Shown piece by piece: positions 1 to 7,857 of a DNA stretch of 31,190 bases; position 1 is the first letter of the stretch, and each line of letters opens with the position of its first letter. Source of the stretch: a virus. The position numbers and the translations under genes are program-made. The stretch spans positions 1-31,190 of the IMG/VR virus record IMGVR_UViG_3300024255_000097. The stretch is one strand, 5' to 3'. The notes below the pieces were generated by a model that ran no database searches, was not told the DNA's origin, and worked only from the letters and a program-made list of their open reading frames with translations.

Positions 1-229
1 TTGCATACCCACAACATACATCTACATCGGCTTGTGTAAAAAACTTAAATATGTTGTCTATAAGTTTCCTCTCGCCTTCTGATAGTTTTACATTATAATC
101 TTTGATGTCATCTTGGAGTGGCACTTCTTCAGGTAGCCAATGCATTTGTTGTTGTTTTTTGTAAAACTCAAATGCCCAAGGATAATCAAAAGGTTTATAA
201 TAATCTCTTTCTTCTAATAGTTTGCTCAT
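1..229 (-). CDS. nrdB: Ribonucleotide reductase class I small subunit NrdB, N-terminal part (runs off the window)
   Basis: Translating the minus strand from the ATG at 227-229 gives 76 residues before the window edge. They contain PFDYPWAFEF, MHWLPEEVPL and FFTQADVDV, blocks typical of the N-terminus of class I ribonucleotide reductase beta subunits, which carry the di-metal/tyrosyl radical site and donate the radical to NrdA. The metal ligands lie mostly outside the window. The start codon follows the nrdA stop directly (TAA then ATG), so the two subunits are translationally coupled. The gene is cut by the window edge and is not known to be broken. Identity is clear from the motifs. Confidence 0.93.
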   Translation of the reverse strand, partial: MSKLLEERDYYKPFDYPWAFEFYKKQQQMHWLPEEVPLQDDIKDYNVKLSEGERKLIDNIFKFFTQADVDVCCGYA

Positions 230-2002
230 TTATCCCTCGCAACTTAGACAATCTGATTGTTCAAAGATTATCTCTCTTTTAGCCTGAGAAGATACATTAT
301 CGGCACGTCCGATAGCTTCACTTCTTAGGTAATATAATGTTTTTAAGTTCTTTGCCCATGCTAACATATGTACATTGTGCAAATCCCCTTTATTTACATC
401 AGGTGGAAAGAATAGATTCACACTTTGAGACTGACAAATAAATTCTTGTCTGACTGAAGCGTGTTCCACTACCCATGCCTGGTTGATTTCAACTGCTGTT
501 TTGAATACATCTTTCTCCCACTCGTCTAGTATATCTAAGTGCTGAACACTTCCTTTGTTCGCAACTATACTAGACCATGTTTCATCATACAGTTCAGGAG
601 TAACTTTTTCTTTGATGATTGCATCTAAGTACTTGTTCTTTACTAGGTTACTTCCTGTTTTTGTTTTCTGTGTATAAGCATTGGCTCTAAATGGCTCAAT
701 ACTTGGACTTGTGTTTCCACAAATAATACTAGAACTAGCATTAGGAGCAATCGCTAATAGATGAGCATTTCTTACTGTGCAAGAATCATCATCTGGACAA
801 GCGCCTCTTTCTGCTGCTAGTTTTCTGGTTTCGTTGTCTGCGTGTCTTTTTATAAACGCAAACATCTCTAAATTAGTACCGCCTGCCATAGCACTCTCAA
901 ATGGAATACCATTCTTTTGCAGGTATGCATGAAACCCCATAGCGCCAAGTCCAATGCTTCTCTCCCTGTAAGCACTAAACTTAGCTTTATCTAATTGGCT
1001 AGGTGCATTTTCAATAAAGTATGTTAATACATTATCTAACATCCTAACTAAGTCAGGGATAAAAGAAGGGTGATTTTTCCATTCATCATAATACTCTAAA
1101 TTTACACTAGAAAGACAACATACTGCTGTTCTTTCCTCATTAGTAGCAAGAGTAATTTCGCTACATAAATTAGAGTGATGTACTTGTAACCCCTTTCTTT
1201 TTTGAAACTCAGGTAATCCATTTTGCACTGCATCTTCATACATTACATAGGGCTCTCCTGTTTCTATTCTATTTTGTAATATCTTTACCCATAAGGCTCT
1301 AGCAGATACTACTTTTTTTACTTCTTTTGAATGTGGGTCAATTAATTCCCAAGAGTCATCAAAGCCTTCTTCTTTACTTGCTCTATGAATTAGTTCCATA
1401 AAAGCATCAGGTATAACAATACCATGATGCAGATTAGTGAACTTCCTATTAACATCTCCACCAGTGGGTTTTCTTCCATCTAAGAACTCCTCTATTTCTG
1501 GGTGACTAATATGTAGATACGCTGCATAACTTCCTCTTCTTGTAACCCCTTGTGAGAAAGCAAGCATTTCTGCATCTACCACTTTCATGAATGGTATCAC
1601 ACCAGTCGATTCAGACCCTTTAGAAGTTTTACTTCCCATAGACCTAACATCAGACCAATGTCCTCCGATACCACCACCGAAAGAACTTAAGAACGCATTT
1701 TCTGTAAAATGGTCTGTTATTCCTTCTCTACTATCGTCTACATAGTTCAAAAAACAACTAATGGGAAGTCCTCTGCGAGTACCTCCATTTGATAATACAG
1801 GCGTAGCAAACATAAACCATAGTTTACTTACATAATCATATAACCTTTGTGCATGGTCGTCATCATCTGCAAAAGCCATTGCAGCACGAGCAAAAGCTTC
1901 TTGTGGTGAAGTTTCATCACCTACCATATATCTATCTTTTAGAGTTGCTAATGCAAAATCATCTAAAAGTTTGTCTTTACTAAAATCAATTTTTACTGAC
2001 AT
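230..2002 (-). CDS. nrdA: Ribonucleotide reductase class I large (catalytic) subunit NrdA
   Basis: Reduces ribonucleoside diphosphates to deoxyribonucleotides for phage DNA synthesis. Visible hallmarks are the active-site Cys in GLPISCF (residue 83), the NLCSEI block near residue 280, the partner Cys in AVCCLSSVNL near 294, and a C-terminal CLSCEG redox pair that is recharged by thioredoxin or glutaredoxin. At 590 residues it is much shorter than the roughly 750 residues of E. coli or T4 NrdA. It begins close to the catalytic barrel and appears to lack the N-terminal ATP-cone, so dATP feedback inhibition may be absent (inference). The start overlaps the end of the exonuclease gene by 17 bases. 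A glutaredoxin, a plausible reductant, sits two genes upstream in the same unit. Confidence 0.96.
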   Translation of the reverse strand: MSVKIDFSKDKLLDDFALATLKDRYMVGDETSPQEAFARAAMAFADDDDHAQRLYDYVSKLWFMFATPVLSNGGTRRGLPISCFLNYVDDSREGITDHFTENAFLSSFGGGIGGHWSDVRSMGSKTSKGSESTGVIPFMKVVDAEMLAFSQGVTRRGSYAAYLHISHPEIEEFLDGRKPTGGDVNRKFTNLHHGIVIPDAFMELIHRASKEEGFDDSWELIDPHSKEVKKVVSARALWVKILQNRIETGEPYVMYEDAVQNGLPEFQKRKGLQVHHSNLCSEITLATNEERTAVCCLSSVNLEYYDEWKNHPSFIPDLVRMLDNVLTYFIENAPSQLDKAKFSAYRERSIGLGAMGFHAYLQKNGIPFESAMAGGTNLEMFAFIKRHADNETRKLAAERGACPDDDSCTVRNAHLLAIAPNASSSIICGNTSPSIEPFRANAYTQKTKTGSNLVKNKYLDAIIKEKVTPELYDETWSSIVANKGSVQHLDILDEWEKDVFKTAVEINQAWVVEHASVRQEFICQSQSVNLFFPPDVNKGDLHNVHMLAWAKNLKTLYYLRSEAIGRADNVSSQAKREIIFEQSDCLSCEG

Positions 2003-2837
2003 AATCTTCTACTAATCCTATAATTTCTTCTGCATGACCTAAGACAGCACCGTCTACGTCATAAGTTAAATCCATGAGTTTAATACCAATCTCTAGTCCT
2101 TCTTCTCCGAACTCATTTAAGTTCTGAATGAATTTGTACTTTCCTTCCATTGGCAAACTCGCCATAATATCAAAGATATCTCCATACTGTTGTATAATCT
2201 GTGTGGCTCTTTTAGGCCCGATTCCATCAACACCAGGAACGTTATCTCCTTTATCTCCAGTTAAGCACTTATATGTTAAAAAGTACTCAGGGTCAAAGTC
2301 ATAATGCTCGTCCCAATTTAGGAGTGTTGTTTCTTTTCTGGTAACTGTAGAAAATCTACTTATATTACCATCGACTAGTAAATCCCAGTCTCTATCTGAA
2401 GATATCATCCAAATCTCATCGAGACCTAACTCTTCTCTGTTTTGACAAATAAGAGCTGCAATATCATCAGCTTCTACTCCAGGATATTTAAGCGTAAGAT
2501 ATCCCTTACGCTTTAACGCACTTAAAGTAGTTGAAAATTCTGCTAAGAACATTTCAAATTCTTTTGCTTCTTTTTCTGTTTGTTCTGCATATCGTTCTTT
2601 ACGATTTGCTTTATACTCTGGATAGATTTCCTTACGATAGTTACTACCGCCGTCGCCTAAAACGACTATCTCTCCACAGTTATAGGACTTTGCCAAAGAC
2701 TGAACAGTTCTTACATAATCATGCTCGAAGTCAGTATTACCTTGGTGTTTCCATCGAAAAGCCAGATTGAGTCCATCAACAATCAATAAGTTCCCATTCG
2801 GGGTCGGCTTTCCATGGTTCATAAATTGTATCGCCAT
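1986..2837 (-). CDS. 5'-3' exonuclease / flap endonuclease (T5 D15 / T4 RNase H-like)
   Basis: A structure-specific nuclease expected to remove RNA primers and 5' flaps during replication. The family PolA carries in E. coli as a 5' nuclease domain is here a separate protein. Visible are LLIVDGLNLAFR at the N-terminus, the acidic block VEADDIAALI, SSDRDWDLL, and the helix-hairpin-helix region TGDKGDNVPGVDGIGPKRA that binds the flap. The length of about 283 residues suits the phage FEN family. The start is uncertain. ATGs at 2837 and 2822 lack a clear ribosome binding site and overlap the upstream nuclease gene by about 50-60 bases. A TTG inside the LLIVDG block is also possible but would clip the fold. 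Confidence 0.9.
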   Translation of the reverse strand: MAIQFMNHGKPTPNGNLLIVDGLNLAFRWKHQGNTDFEHDYVRTVQSLAKSYNCGEIVVLGDGGSNYRKEIYPEYKANRKERYAEQTEKEAKEFEMFLAEFSTTLSALKRKGYLTLKYPGVEADDIAALICQNREELGLDEIWMISSDRDWDLLVDGNISRFSTVTRKETTLLNWDEHYDFDPEYFLTYKCLTGDKGDNVPGVDGIGPKRATQIIQQYGDIFDIMASLPMEGKYKFIQNLNEFGEEGLEIGIKLMDLTYDVDGAVLGHAEEIIGLVEDYVSKN

Positions 2838-3264
2838 TTGTAAATTCCATGTTTTGTGTTTCTAAAAATTTATCAGCTAAAGTTACATAGCAACCTAGCC
2901 AATTAAAGTACATATGTTTTTTGTAAAGTGGCTTTCTTGTCGTTGCCACATACCATTGTGAGTGGTTTTCTTTGAAGAACAATATAGGTTCTTGTTTCAT
3001 TTGCTCAGCTTGTTTCACTATCTTACTCCACCAGTTTACAAATTTATTACTTTTTTGTGTAAACATTTTGTGGTTAAAAGACATATCTCTATAGAACTTT
3101 ACTTCTATAGCAAACAAGTTTTCTTTGTGTGCTACCATTAAGTCGCCTTTTATCTTACCACTACCTGAGCCTGGGGTTTGTACAAAAGCTTCTCCTGTAT
3201 ATCTGTGTAACATTTCTGCTACTTTTATTTCTGCGTTATTACCTTTCTGTCTACCATTAACCAA
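2776..3264 (-). CDS. PD-(D/E)XK nuclease, Holliday-junction-resolvase-like
   Basis: A 162-residue protein with the spacing of a small PD-(D/E)XK endonuclease: a helix with Glu12 (GNNAEIKVAEML), Asp41 in KIKGDLMV, then Glu54-x-Lys56 in FAIEVKFY. This layout is shared by archaeal Hjc-type resolvases and related phage endonucleases. A role in resolving recombination or replication intermediates before packaging fits its position beside the flap nuclease and a few genes downstream of gp46/gp47. Specificity cannot be read from sequence. It overlaps the glutaredoxin gene by 8 bases at its start and the exonuclease gene at its end. Confidence 0.72.
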   Translation of the reverse strand: MVNGRQKGNNAEIKVAEMLHRYTGEAFVQTPGSGSGKIKGDLMVAHKENLFAIEVKFYRDMSFNHKMFTQKSNKFVNWWSKIVKQAEQMKQEPILFFKENHSQWYVATTRKPLYKKHMYFNWLGCYVTLADKFLETQNMEFTNGDTIYEPWKADPEWELIDC

Positions 3265-3484
3265 TTAACTTCTCCAGTTCTATGTAGCCGCCAATGTGCT
3301 TATCGTCTACAAGTATTTGTGGGAATGTCCTAGCACCAGGAAATAGTTCTCTAACATCAGACGCAGAAAAATCTTTGCCAATCATTTTATATGACACCTC
3401 TGTTACTTCATCTACATGGTCAGCTAAAAACTTAGCCTTCTTGCAATAAGTACAATTTGGTATACTATAAATTTCTACTTTCAT
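3257..3484 (-). CDS. Glutaredoxin
   Basis: A 75-residue glutaredoxin-fold protein with the redox motif CTYC at residues 11-14, the cis-Pro segment TFPQILVD, and the glutathione-binding GGYIEL near the C-terminus. It is short and single-domain, as in phage NrdC-like proteins. It is the first gene after the promoter at 3505-3533 and lies in the unit that carries nrdA and nrdB, so supplying electrons to ribonucleotide reductase is the natural role (inference). The ATG at 3484 is preceded by GGAG with a six-base spacer, which fixes the start. Confidence 0.93.
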   Translation of the reverse strand: MKVEIYSIPNCTYCKKAKFLADHVDEVTEVSYKMIGKDFSASDVRELFPGARTFPQILVDDKHIGGYIELEKLIG

Positions 3485-3504
3485 TTTTTCTCCATAAGAT
3501 ATAT

Positions 3505-3533
3505 ATTATAACAGAAAATAAGTTTCATGTCAA
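3505..3533 (-). promoter_or_regulatory. Sigma70-type promoter upstream of glutaredoxin / RNR unit
   Basis: On the minus strand: TTGACA (3528-3533), 17-base spacer, TATAAT (3505-3510) followed by ATATAT. Predicted +1 is near 3498, giving a leader of about 14 bases that contains the GGAG ribosome binding site of the glutaredoxin gene. The spacer is the least similar of the seven promoters. It still has a CTTATTTT core. Confidence 0.88.
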
Positions 3534-3550
3534 GATATACTTTTGTGTTG

Positions 3551-5365
3551 CTATTCAAGATAACTAATGTTATCCTCTTTTGTTATTTCTATTTTCTCTA
3601 GTAGAGGGTGTGTCCAACCATGTGATACCATATAAGTATTTAAGGTTTCTTCTTTTAATAACACTTCTACTACTTTTTCTTTTCCGACTTCGTCTAACGC
3701 CTGGTTTACTTCGTCAAGGAAAAGAACATTAATTTGACTTCTACTAATTGAAGTCATTAACTTCCTAATTGATACTAGTGTTGCAATATTTACTCTGGCT
3801 AACTCGCCGCTAGAAAGAGCAAGGATGTCAATAATATTGCCATTGTCTGAGACTTCCACATTTAATTTATCATTCTCCACTACAAAATTGATGGCAAATC
3901 TACCATCACTAAACTCTGCTAGATATTCGTTTGTGAGAATCTCTAACTCTTTTACTAAACTTTCTATCTTGTACGCGAGGAGTCCATTGGTTGAGAACGC
4001 TTTTTTAAGTGTTTCAAGTACCGCCAGTTTTGTTTCTGCACTCTTAAGTTTAGACTCGCTGTTACTAAGGTCGCTCTCAAACTGTTCCGTTTGTTCAAGA
4101 ATAATTCCAATTCTTGTGTTATGTCTTTCAATTTTTTCATTCTCATCTATTACCTCTTGAAAAGTTTCCCTAGCAGTGGTAATCTTTGTACGAAGTTCCG
4201 AAATCTGCTCTTGGAGTTGTTCTGCATTGAGGACTTTAGTTGGGAGTTCCCTGTCAATGTCCCTGTAGAGAGTTTCCCAAGTCTCGATGTCTTTCTTTGC
4301 TTTCCTATGTATCTCATTATCTGCCTCTGCCTCTTCTAAATTTTGTCTATCTTTTGCTGCGAATTGTTGTGTTTGTTCAACTCTTTCTGAATGTTCAGCA
4401 ATCATTCTATTTACAAAGTCAATATCAATCGCACCTTCACAAGTTGGACACTCCATGTTTTCCATACCCGCTAGGTCTTGATATTTCTTCAACATTTGTT
4501 GTTCATGCATTTCTTCAGCACGCCACGTTCCTAAACCCTCCAATATAACTTTGGTATCTTTCAACTCAGGATGTAAAGCCATAAGTCTTTTGGCTTCGTG
4601 CAAATCTATTGAGTTTAACTGTTGTTTCAGATTTTCATTTAAATTTATATTTTTATTCTTTTCCGAGATATTTGCAAACTCTACTTGTAAAGAACGTAAA
4701 GATTCTTCATCTTTTTCATTAATTTTTGGTAAAATTTTCTTTTCGAGTATGGAACTATCTTCGAGAATATTGTCTGTCAACCATTTTTGAATAGTTGCAA
4801 TTTTGGCTTCCTCTGTTGTTACCATACTAGATACGTTACGTACAGCTTCTTTAAAAACTTCAAAGTATGAAACATAATCGTCTAGTTTTAATAGGTCGAT
4901 TAAGAACTTTTTACGGTTTGTATCTGTTGCTGTTAAAAATTGTAATGATGCATTAGTATTCTGATACACTAATTGACTAAACGTTTTAAAGTCTATACCT
5001 AAAATATCTCCTAGTGTTTTATAGGTATTAGACGCAGTGTGAGAAGATATATCCTCTCCATTTTTAGTTAATTTGCATTTGAGATTTGTACGCCTACTAA
5101 CAGCAATATTATATAAATCACTGTCGACACTAAACTCAAGGCTAATATCATATCCTTTGTTAACATATCTGTTCGCTATATCTGCCTTCTTAACATTTTT
5201 ACTATTTTTGTTAAATAAGACTTCCTCTAATATAAGGGGTATAGAGGATTTACCCACGCCGTTTGTTCCGACTAACTGTGTAAGAGTTGCATCTGATAAA
5301 TTCAACTCATTACCTTCTCCGTACGAGAAGCAATTATCCCACTTCAGCTTCTGAAGAATAATCAT
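3551..5365 (-). CDS. Recombination nuclease ATPase subunit (T4 gp46 / SbcC / Rad50-like)
   Basis: An SMC-like ATPase that partners the SbcD/gp47 nuclease encoded just upstream to process double-strand ends. Visible are the Walker A GTNGVGKSS near residue 35, a zinc-hook CPTC near residue 306 in the middle of two coiled-coil arms, the ABC signature LSSGELARVN near 520, and the Walker B VLFLDEVNQALD near 550. The total of 604 residues is close to T4 gp46 and far shorter than bacterial SbcC, so the arms are short. It overlaps the nuclease gene by 32 bases. Such pairs support recombination-dependent replication and host DNA breakdown in phages. Confidence 0.95.
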   Translation of the reverse strand: MIILQKLKWDNCFSYGEGNELNLSDATLTQLVGTNGVGKSSIPLILEEVLFNKNSKNVKKADIANRYVNKGYDISLEFSVDSDLYNIAVSRRTNLKCKLTKNGEDISSHTASNTYKTLGDILGIDFKTFSQLVYQNTNASLQFLTATDTNRKKFLIDLLKLDDYVSYFEVFKEAVRNVSSMVTTEEAKIATIQKWLTDNILEDSSILEKKILPKINEKDEESLRSLQVEFANISEKNKNINLNENLKQQLNSIDLHEAKRLMALHPELKDTKVILEGLGTWRAEEMHEQQMLKKYQDLAGMENMECPTCEGAIDIDFVNRMIAEHSERVEQTQQFAAKDRQNLEEAEADNEIHRKAKKDIETWETLYRDIDRELPTKVLNAEQLQEQISELRTKITTARETFQEVIDENEKIERHNTRIGIILEQTEQFESDLSNSESKLKSAETKLAVLETLKKAFSTNGLLAYKIESLVKELEILTNEYLAEFSDGRFAINFVVENDKLNVEVSDNGNIIDILALSSGELARVNIATLVSIRKLMTSISRSQINVLFLDEVNQALDEVGKEKVVEVLLKEETLNTYMVSHGWTHPLLEKIEITKEDNISYLE

Positions 5366-6287
5366 TAAACACTCCTATAATTTGTCTAACTTTTTCATCA
5401 TCAAGCGATAATATTTCTTGTAAATATTTTATAAGCTCTTCTGACATAGTTAAATCTCCGCTCAAATCTAATCTAGCATCAACTTCTCTACGTACTACTT
5501 TTTTGTCAAGAAGGTCTGAGTTTTTAACTTTTGCTAAATCTTGTACATCTCCTGTGACTTCATAAATAGTATGGTGAAAGTCAGTTTGTTCCATATCCGC
5601 TGGGTCTTCGATAGTCTTACGAATTAGTTGTGGTAAATCAAATTCATACCATGTCCAATCCCAGTTATCGTCTATTATTAAGTACCCAGTTTTTACAATA
5701 TTTCTATGAAATGATGTTGTCATTGGACTGCCAGGATATACAATGTTTCGTTGAGTATTCTCGTGAGCATGTAAATCTCCTGCGTACACTTCCTTAAACT
5801 TATCAAATCTTTCTAGTTCTACTTCGGGCATAACATGAGGAGGTATCTCACCTCTTACATGAGTAAATAAATAGTCTGCATCTATCATTTCTATACTTTT
5901 CTTTTTATGCAAGTCTGCATAAGGTAAGATTGCCCAATCATCCTCATAGTAAGTTTCTGTTATAACTTTTACTAGAGGATTTAATTCATTTGTTACTCTC
6001 TTTAAATTATCAAAGAAAGTTTTATTTTTTCTAGTGGCTTCATGGTTGCCATCATAGATAATTGTTCTTACTTTTGTTCTTTTTACAAAATCAAAGTACA
6101 AAGTAAGCTCATCCATAGAAGGGACTCGGTCAAACAAGTCCCCGCCTATGATGTGAAGATTAACTTCATGATTATCTACAGCTTCCTGCACTTGTTCAAA
6201 GAACATTTGATAACGAGAGCAAGCCCACGCTACTGGTACGTTCTTTTGTCCTAATTTAATATGCCAATCTGCTGTAAATAAAATCAT
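5334..6287 (-). CDS. Recombination nuclease subunit (T4 gp47 / SbcD / Mre11-like)
   Basis: A calcineurin-like metallophosphoesterase nuclease. The five motifs are visible in order: TADWH at the N-terminus, IGGDLFDR, YDGNHEATR, a His in LFTHVRG, and AGDLHAHE. These residues bind two Mn ions. The 317 residues match T4 gp47. It forms the heterotetrameric end-processing complex with the ATPase gene that follows, with a 32-base gene overlap. Its first codon overlaps the end of the peroxiredoxin gene by 4 bases. Confidence 0.95.
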   Translation of the reverse strand: MILFTADWHIKLGQKNVPVAWACSRYQMFFEQVQEAVDNHEVNLHIIGGDLFDRVPSMDELTLYFDFVKRTKVRTIIYDGNHEATRKNKTFFDNLKRVTNELNPLVKVITETYYEDDWAILPYADLHKKKSIEMIDADYLFTHVRGEIPPHVMPEVELERFDKFKEVYAGDLHAHENTQRNIVYPGSPMTTSFHRNIVKTGYLIIDDNWDWTWYEFDLPQLIRKTIEDPADMEQTDFHHTIYEVTGDVQDLAKVKNSDLLDKKVVRREVDARLDLSGDLTMSEELIKYLQEILSLDDEKVRQIIGVFNDYSSEAEVG

Positions 6288-6805
6288 CCTAATAGTTCAT
6301 CCCCAGGTGTCCATTCACACCCTGTTAATCCACCTGCTTTAATGCCTTGTAAAGTTCTAAGAACTTCATGAGCATTTCTGCCTGTGTCAAGTGCGTTAAC
6401 ACTTACATGTTGTATTATATCATTTCTGTCTATAATATAAGTAGCTCTAAAACATACTCCTACTTCTTCGTGAACTATTCCTAGTTTAGAAGATAGTCCT
6501 AAGCCGCAATCTGCCGCTAAGGAATGTTGTATATTTCCTATAAGTTCATTGTCTTGTTTCCAAGCTAATTTACAAAACTCATTATCACCACTAATACCAA
6601 TAACATTAGCTTCTTCTACTAATATATCCATTCCAGCAATTTCTGTTGGACATATAAAAGTAAAGTCTTTTGGATAGAAGTATATAACTGTGTAATCTTT
6701 TTTCAAAGGTTCGTACTGTTCTGTGACAGATACTTGTACAAAGTTATTATCTTTGTCTACACCCTGCAGTGTAAAGGCAGGGAACTTCTCTCCTACTCCA
6801 ATCAT
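6284..6805 (-). CDS. Peroxiredoxin (typical 2-Cys, AhpC/TSA family)
   Basis: Reduces hydrogen peroxide and organic peroxides. The peroxidatic Cys52 lies in YPKDFTFICPTE, the family signature. The conserved Arg is in CFRATYIID, and a resolving Cys163 is in GLTGCEWTPGD near the C-terminus. The 173 residues are somewhat shorter than bacterial AhpC, and the YF motif that favours overoxidation is not apparent. The gene is embedded between SSB and the gp47 gene with ATGA coupling, so it is co-expressed with recombination functions. The encoded glutaredoxin could be its reductant, although they are in different promoter units (inference). Peroxiredoxins are uncommon in phages. Confidence 0.93.
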   Translation of the reverse strand: MIGVGEKFPAFTLQGVDKDNNFVQVSVTEQYEPLKKDYTVIYFYPKDFTFICPTEIAGMDILVEEANVIGISGDNEFCKLAWKQDNELIGNIQHSLAADCGLGLSSKLGIVHEEVGVCFRATYIIDRNDIIQHVSVNALDTGRNAHEVLRTLQGIKAGGLTGCEWTPGDELLG

Positions 6806-7434
6806 GATACGTCAAACTCCTCTGATACTTCGCTAGGTGTTTCACTACCAGAATCGTTAACTCTTCTTAGTAGTTCTAACTGAGCGTCTGCTGTTGGTCT
6901 AACAAGAATTTCGTCCATAGACTTAAGTCCTGAAGTTAATTCTTTTTCCCAATCTTCAAGTTCTCTTGGTTTACACTTTAGAACTTGTAATTGATACTCG
7001 ACATTAAATACCTGCGGACCAGTTTTCTTTCTTTTGAAATGAATGTCATAACCAGTAACTGGGTCTGTTGGGTCACCCAACTCTTCCATAGCTACTATAA
7101 CTTGGTCGAACAACTTTCTTTTTAAATTAAGAACTTTTACAGATTTATCAGCGTAGTCTATGCACTGAACGGCATAAGACCATCCACATTTTAAATCAGG
7201 GTAAAAGTCTCGAACATGGTCATGTTCTACATTGTTGAATGTTTCAGAGTTTCTGTCAAAAGATAAGCACTCCATAGGAATGTTTTTGCCATTTTCTCCT
7301 TTAATCCAGTACACATATCTAGGAAGTAAGTCTCCTACCAGTCTTACGTGGTGGTCTTCTCTACCTGCGTAGTTATATGTTTCTATTTTGTTTTTTTGGG
7401 CTGAGCCCTTGGTTTGGTTGAATCCAATTGCCAT
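6802..7434 (-). CDS. Probable single-stranded DNA-binding protein
   Basis: A 210-residue protein when started at the ATG at 7434, which has GGAG seven bases upstream. A longer frame to 7479 lacks such a site and overlaps the upstream gene. The central part (RLVGDLLPRYVYWIKGE, ECLSFDR, GWSYAVQCIDYADKS, NVEYQLQVLKC) alternates beta strands with aromatic and basic residues, as in phage OB-fold SSBs. The C-terminus is acidic (SEVSEEFDVS), the usual protein-interaction tail of SSBs. It sits in the recombination operon beside gp46/gp47. No sharp motif proves the family, so the call rests on architecture and context. Confidence 0.62.
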   Translation of the reverse strand: MAIGFNQTKGSAQKNKIETYNYAGREDHHVRLVGDLLPRYVYWIKGENGKNIPMECLSFDRNSETFNNVEHDHVRDFYPDLKCGWSYAVQCIDYADKSVKVLNLKRKLFDQVIVAMEELGDPTDPVTGYDIHFKRKKTGPQVFNVEYQLQVLKCKPRELEDWEKELTSGLKSMDEILVRPTADAQLELLRRVNDSGSETPSEVSEEFDVS

Positions 7435-7435
7435 T

Positions 7436-7828
7436 TTATTTCTCCATTGTCTCCTCGAATAAAAAGTGTACCCTTCCATCTTTTAACTCAAGCAGTCTGT
7501 TATTATTTATAATTTCCTCACTAACTTCACAGTCAAAGAGGTCTAGTGTGGTGTCTTTTGTGCGGACATAGTCGTAATAGTTGCGGAATGATGCGACACC
7601 TGCATACTCCACAACCTCTCTATCACTCAATGCCCTTCCTCGTTCTAGCAAATCCTTTGGGTTTAGGATGAAGCTAGAGCCTCCGAATTTATGCTTATAA
7701 AACTTAAATGTTTTATCGTAATAATTTTTTGGTTGAATCTTGTAAGTAATGATTCTAAGTATCTGAATCATATCATCAACATTTCCGTTGCTTACTCTTA
7801 TTATCTTATTCCAATTAAATAGTAACAT
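7436..7828 (-). CDS. Unknown phage protein upstream of SSB
   Basis: A 130-residue protein that I do not recognise. The N-terminus (NWNKIIRVSNGNVDDMIQIL) looks well structured, and the rest is mixed charged and aromatic with no metal or nucleotide motif. It is followed directly by the SSB gene (TAA, one base, ATG). A role connected with SSB or the recombination proteins is only a guess from position. The start is problematic. The TATAAT of the promoter at 7829-7857 abuts the ATG at 7828, so transcripts from that promoter would begin inside the frame. The next in-frame ATG is at 7771. Confidence 0.72.
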   Translation of the reverse strand: MLLFNWNKIIRVSNGNVDDMIQILRIITYKIQPKNYYDKTFKFYKHKFGGSSFILNPKDLLERGRALSDREVVEYAGVASFRNYYDYVRTKDTTLDLFDCEVSEEIINNNRLLELKDGRVHFLFEETMEK

Positions 7829-7857
7829 ATTATAACAAATTTTTAAGCGCGTGTCAA
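7829..7857 (-). promoter_or_regulatory. Sigma70-type promoter upstream of SSB / gp46-gp47 unit
   Basis: TTGACA (7852-7857), 17-base spacer with CTTAAAAA, TATAAT (7829-7834). The upstream sequence AAATAGTTC matches the other copies. The TGA within TTGACA is also the stop codon of the upstream glycosyltransferase gene, and the TATAAT touches the first ATG of the downstream gene. Predicted +1 is near 7822. Confidence 0.87.

Noticed and set aside
5503-5516. TTGACA on the minus strand inside the gp47 gene.
   Set aside because: No -10-like hexamer lies 16-18 bases downstream. The match is incidental to the coding sequence.
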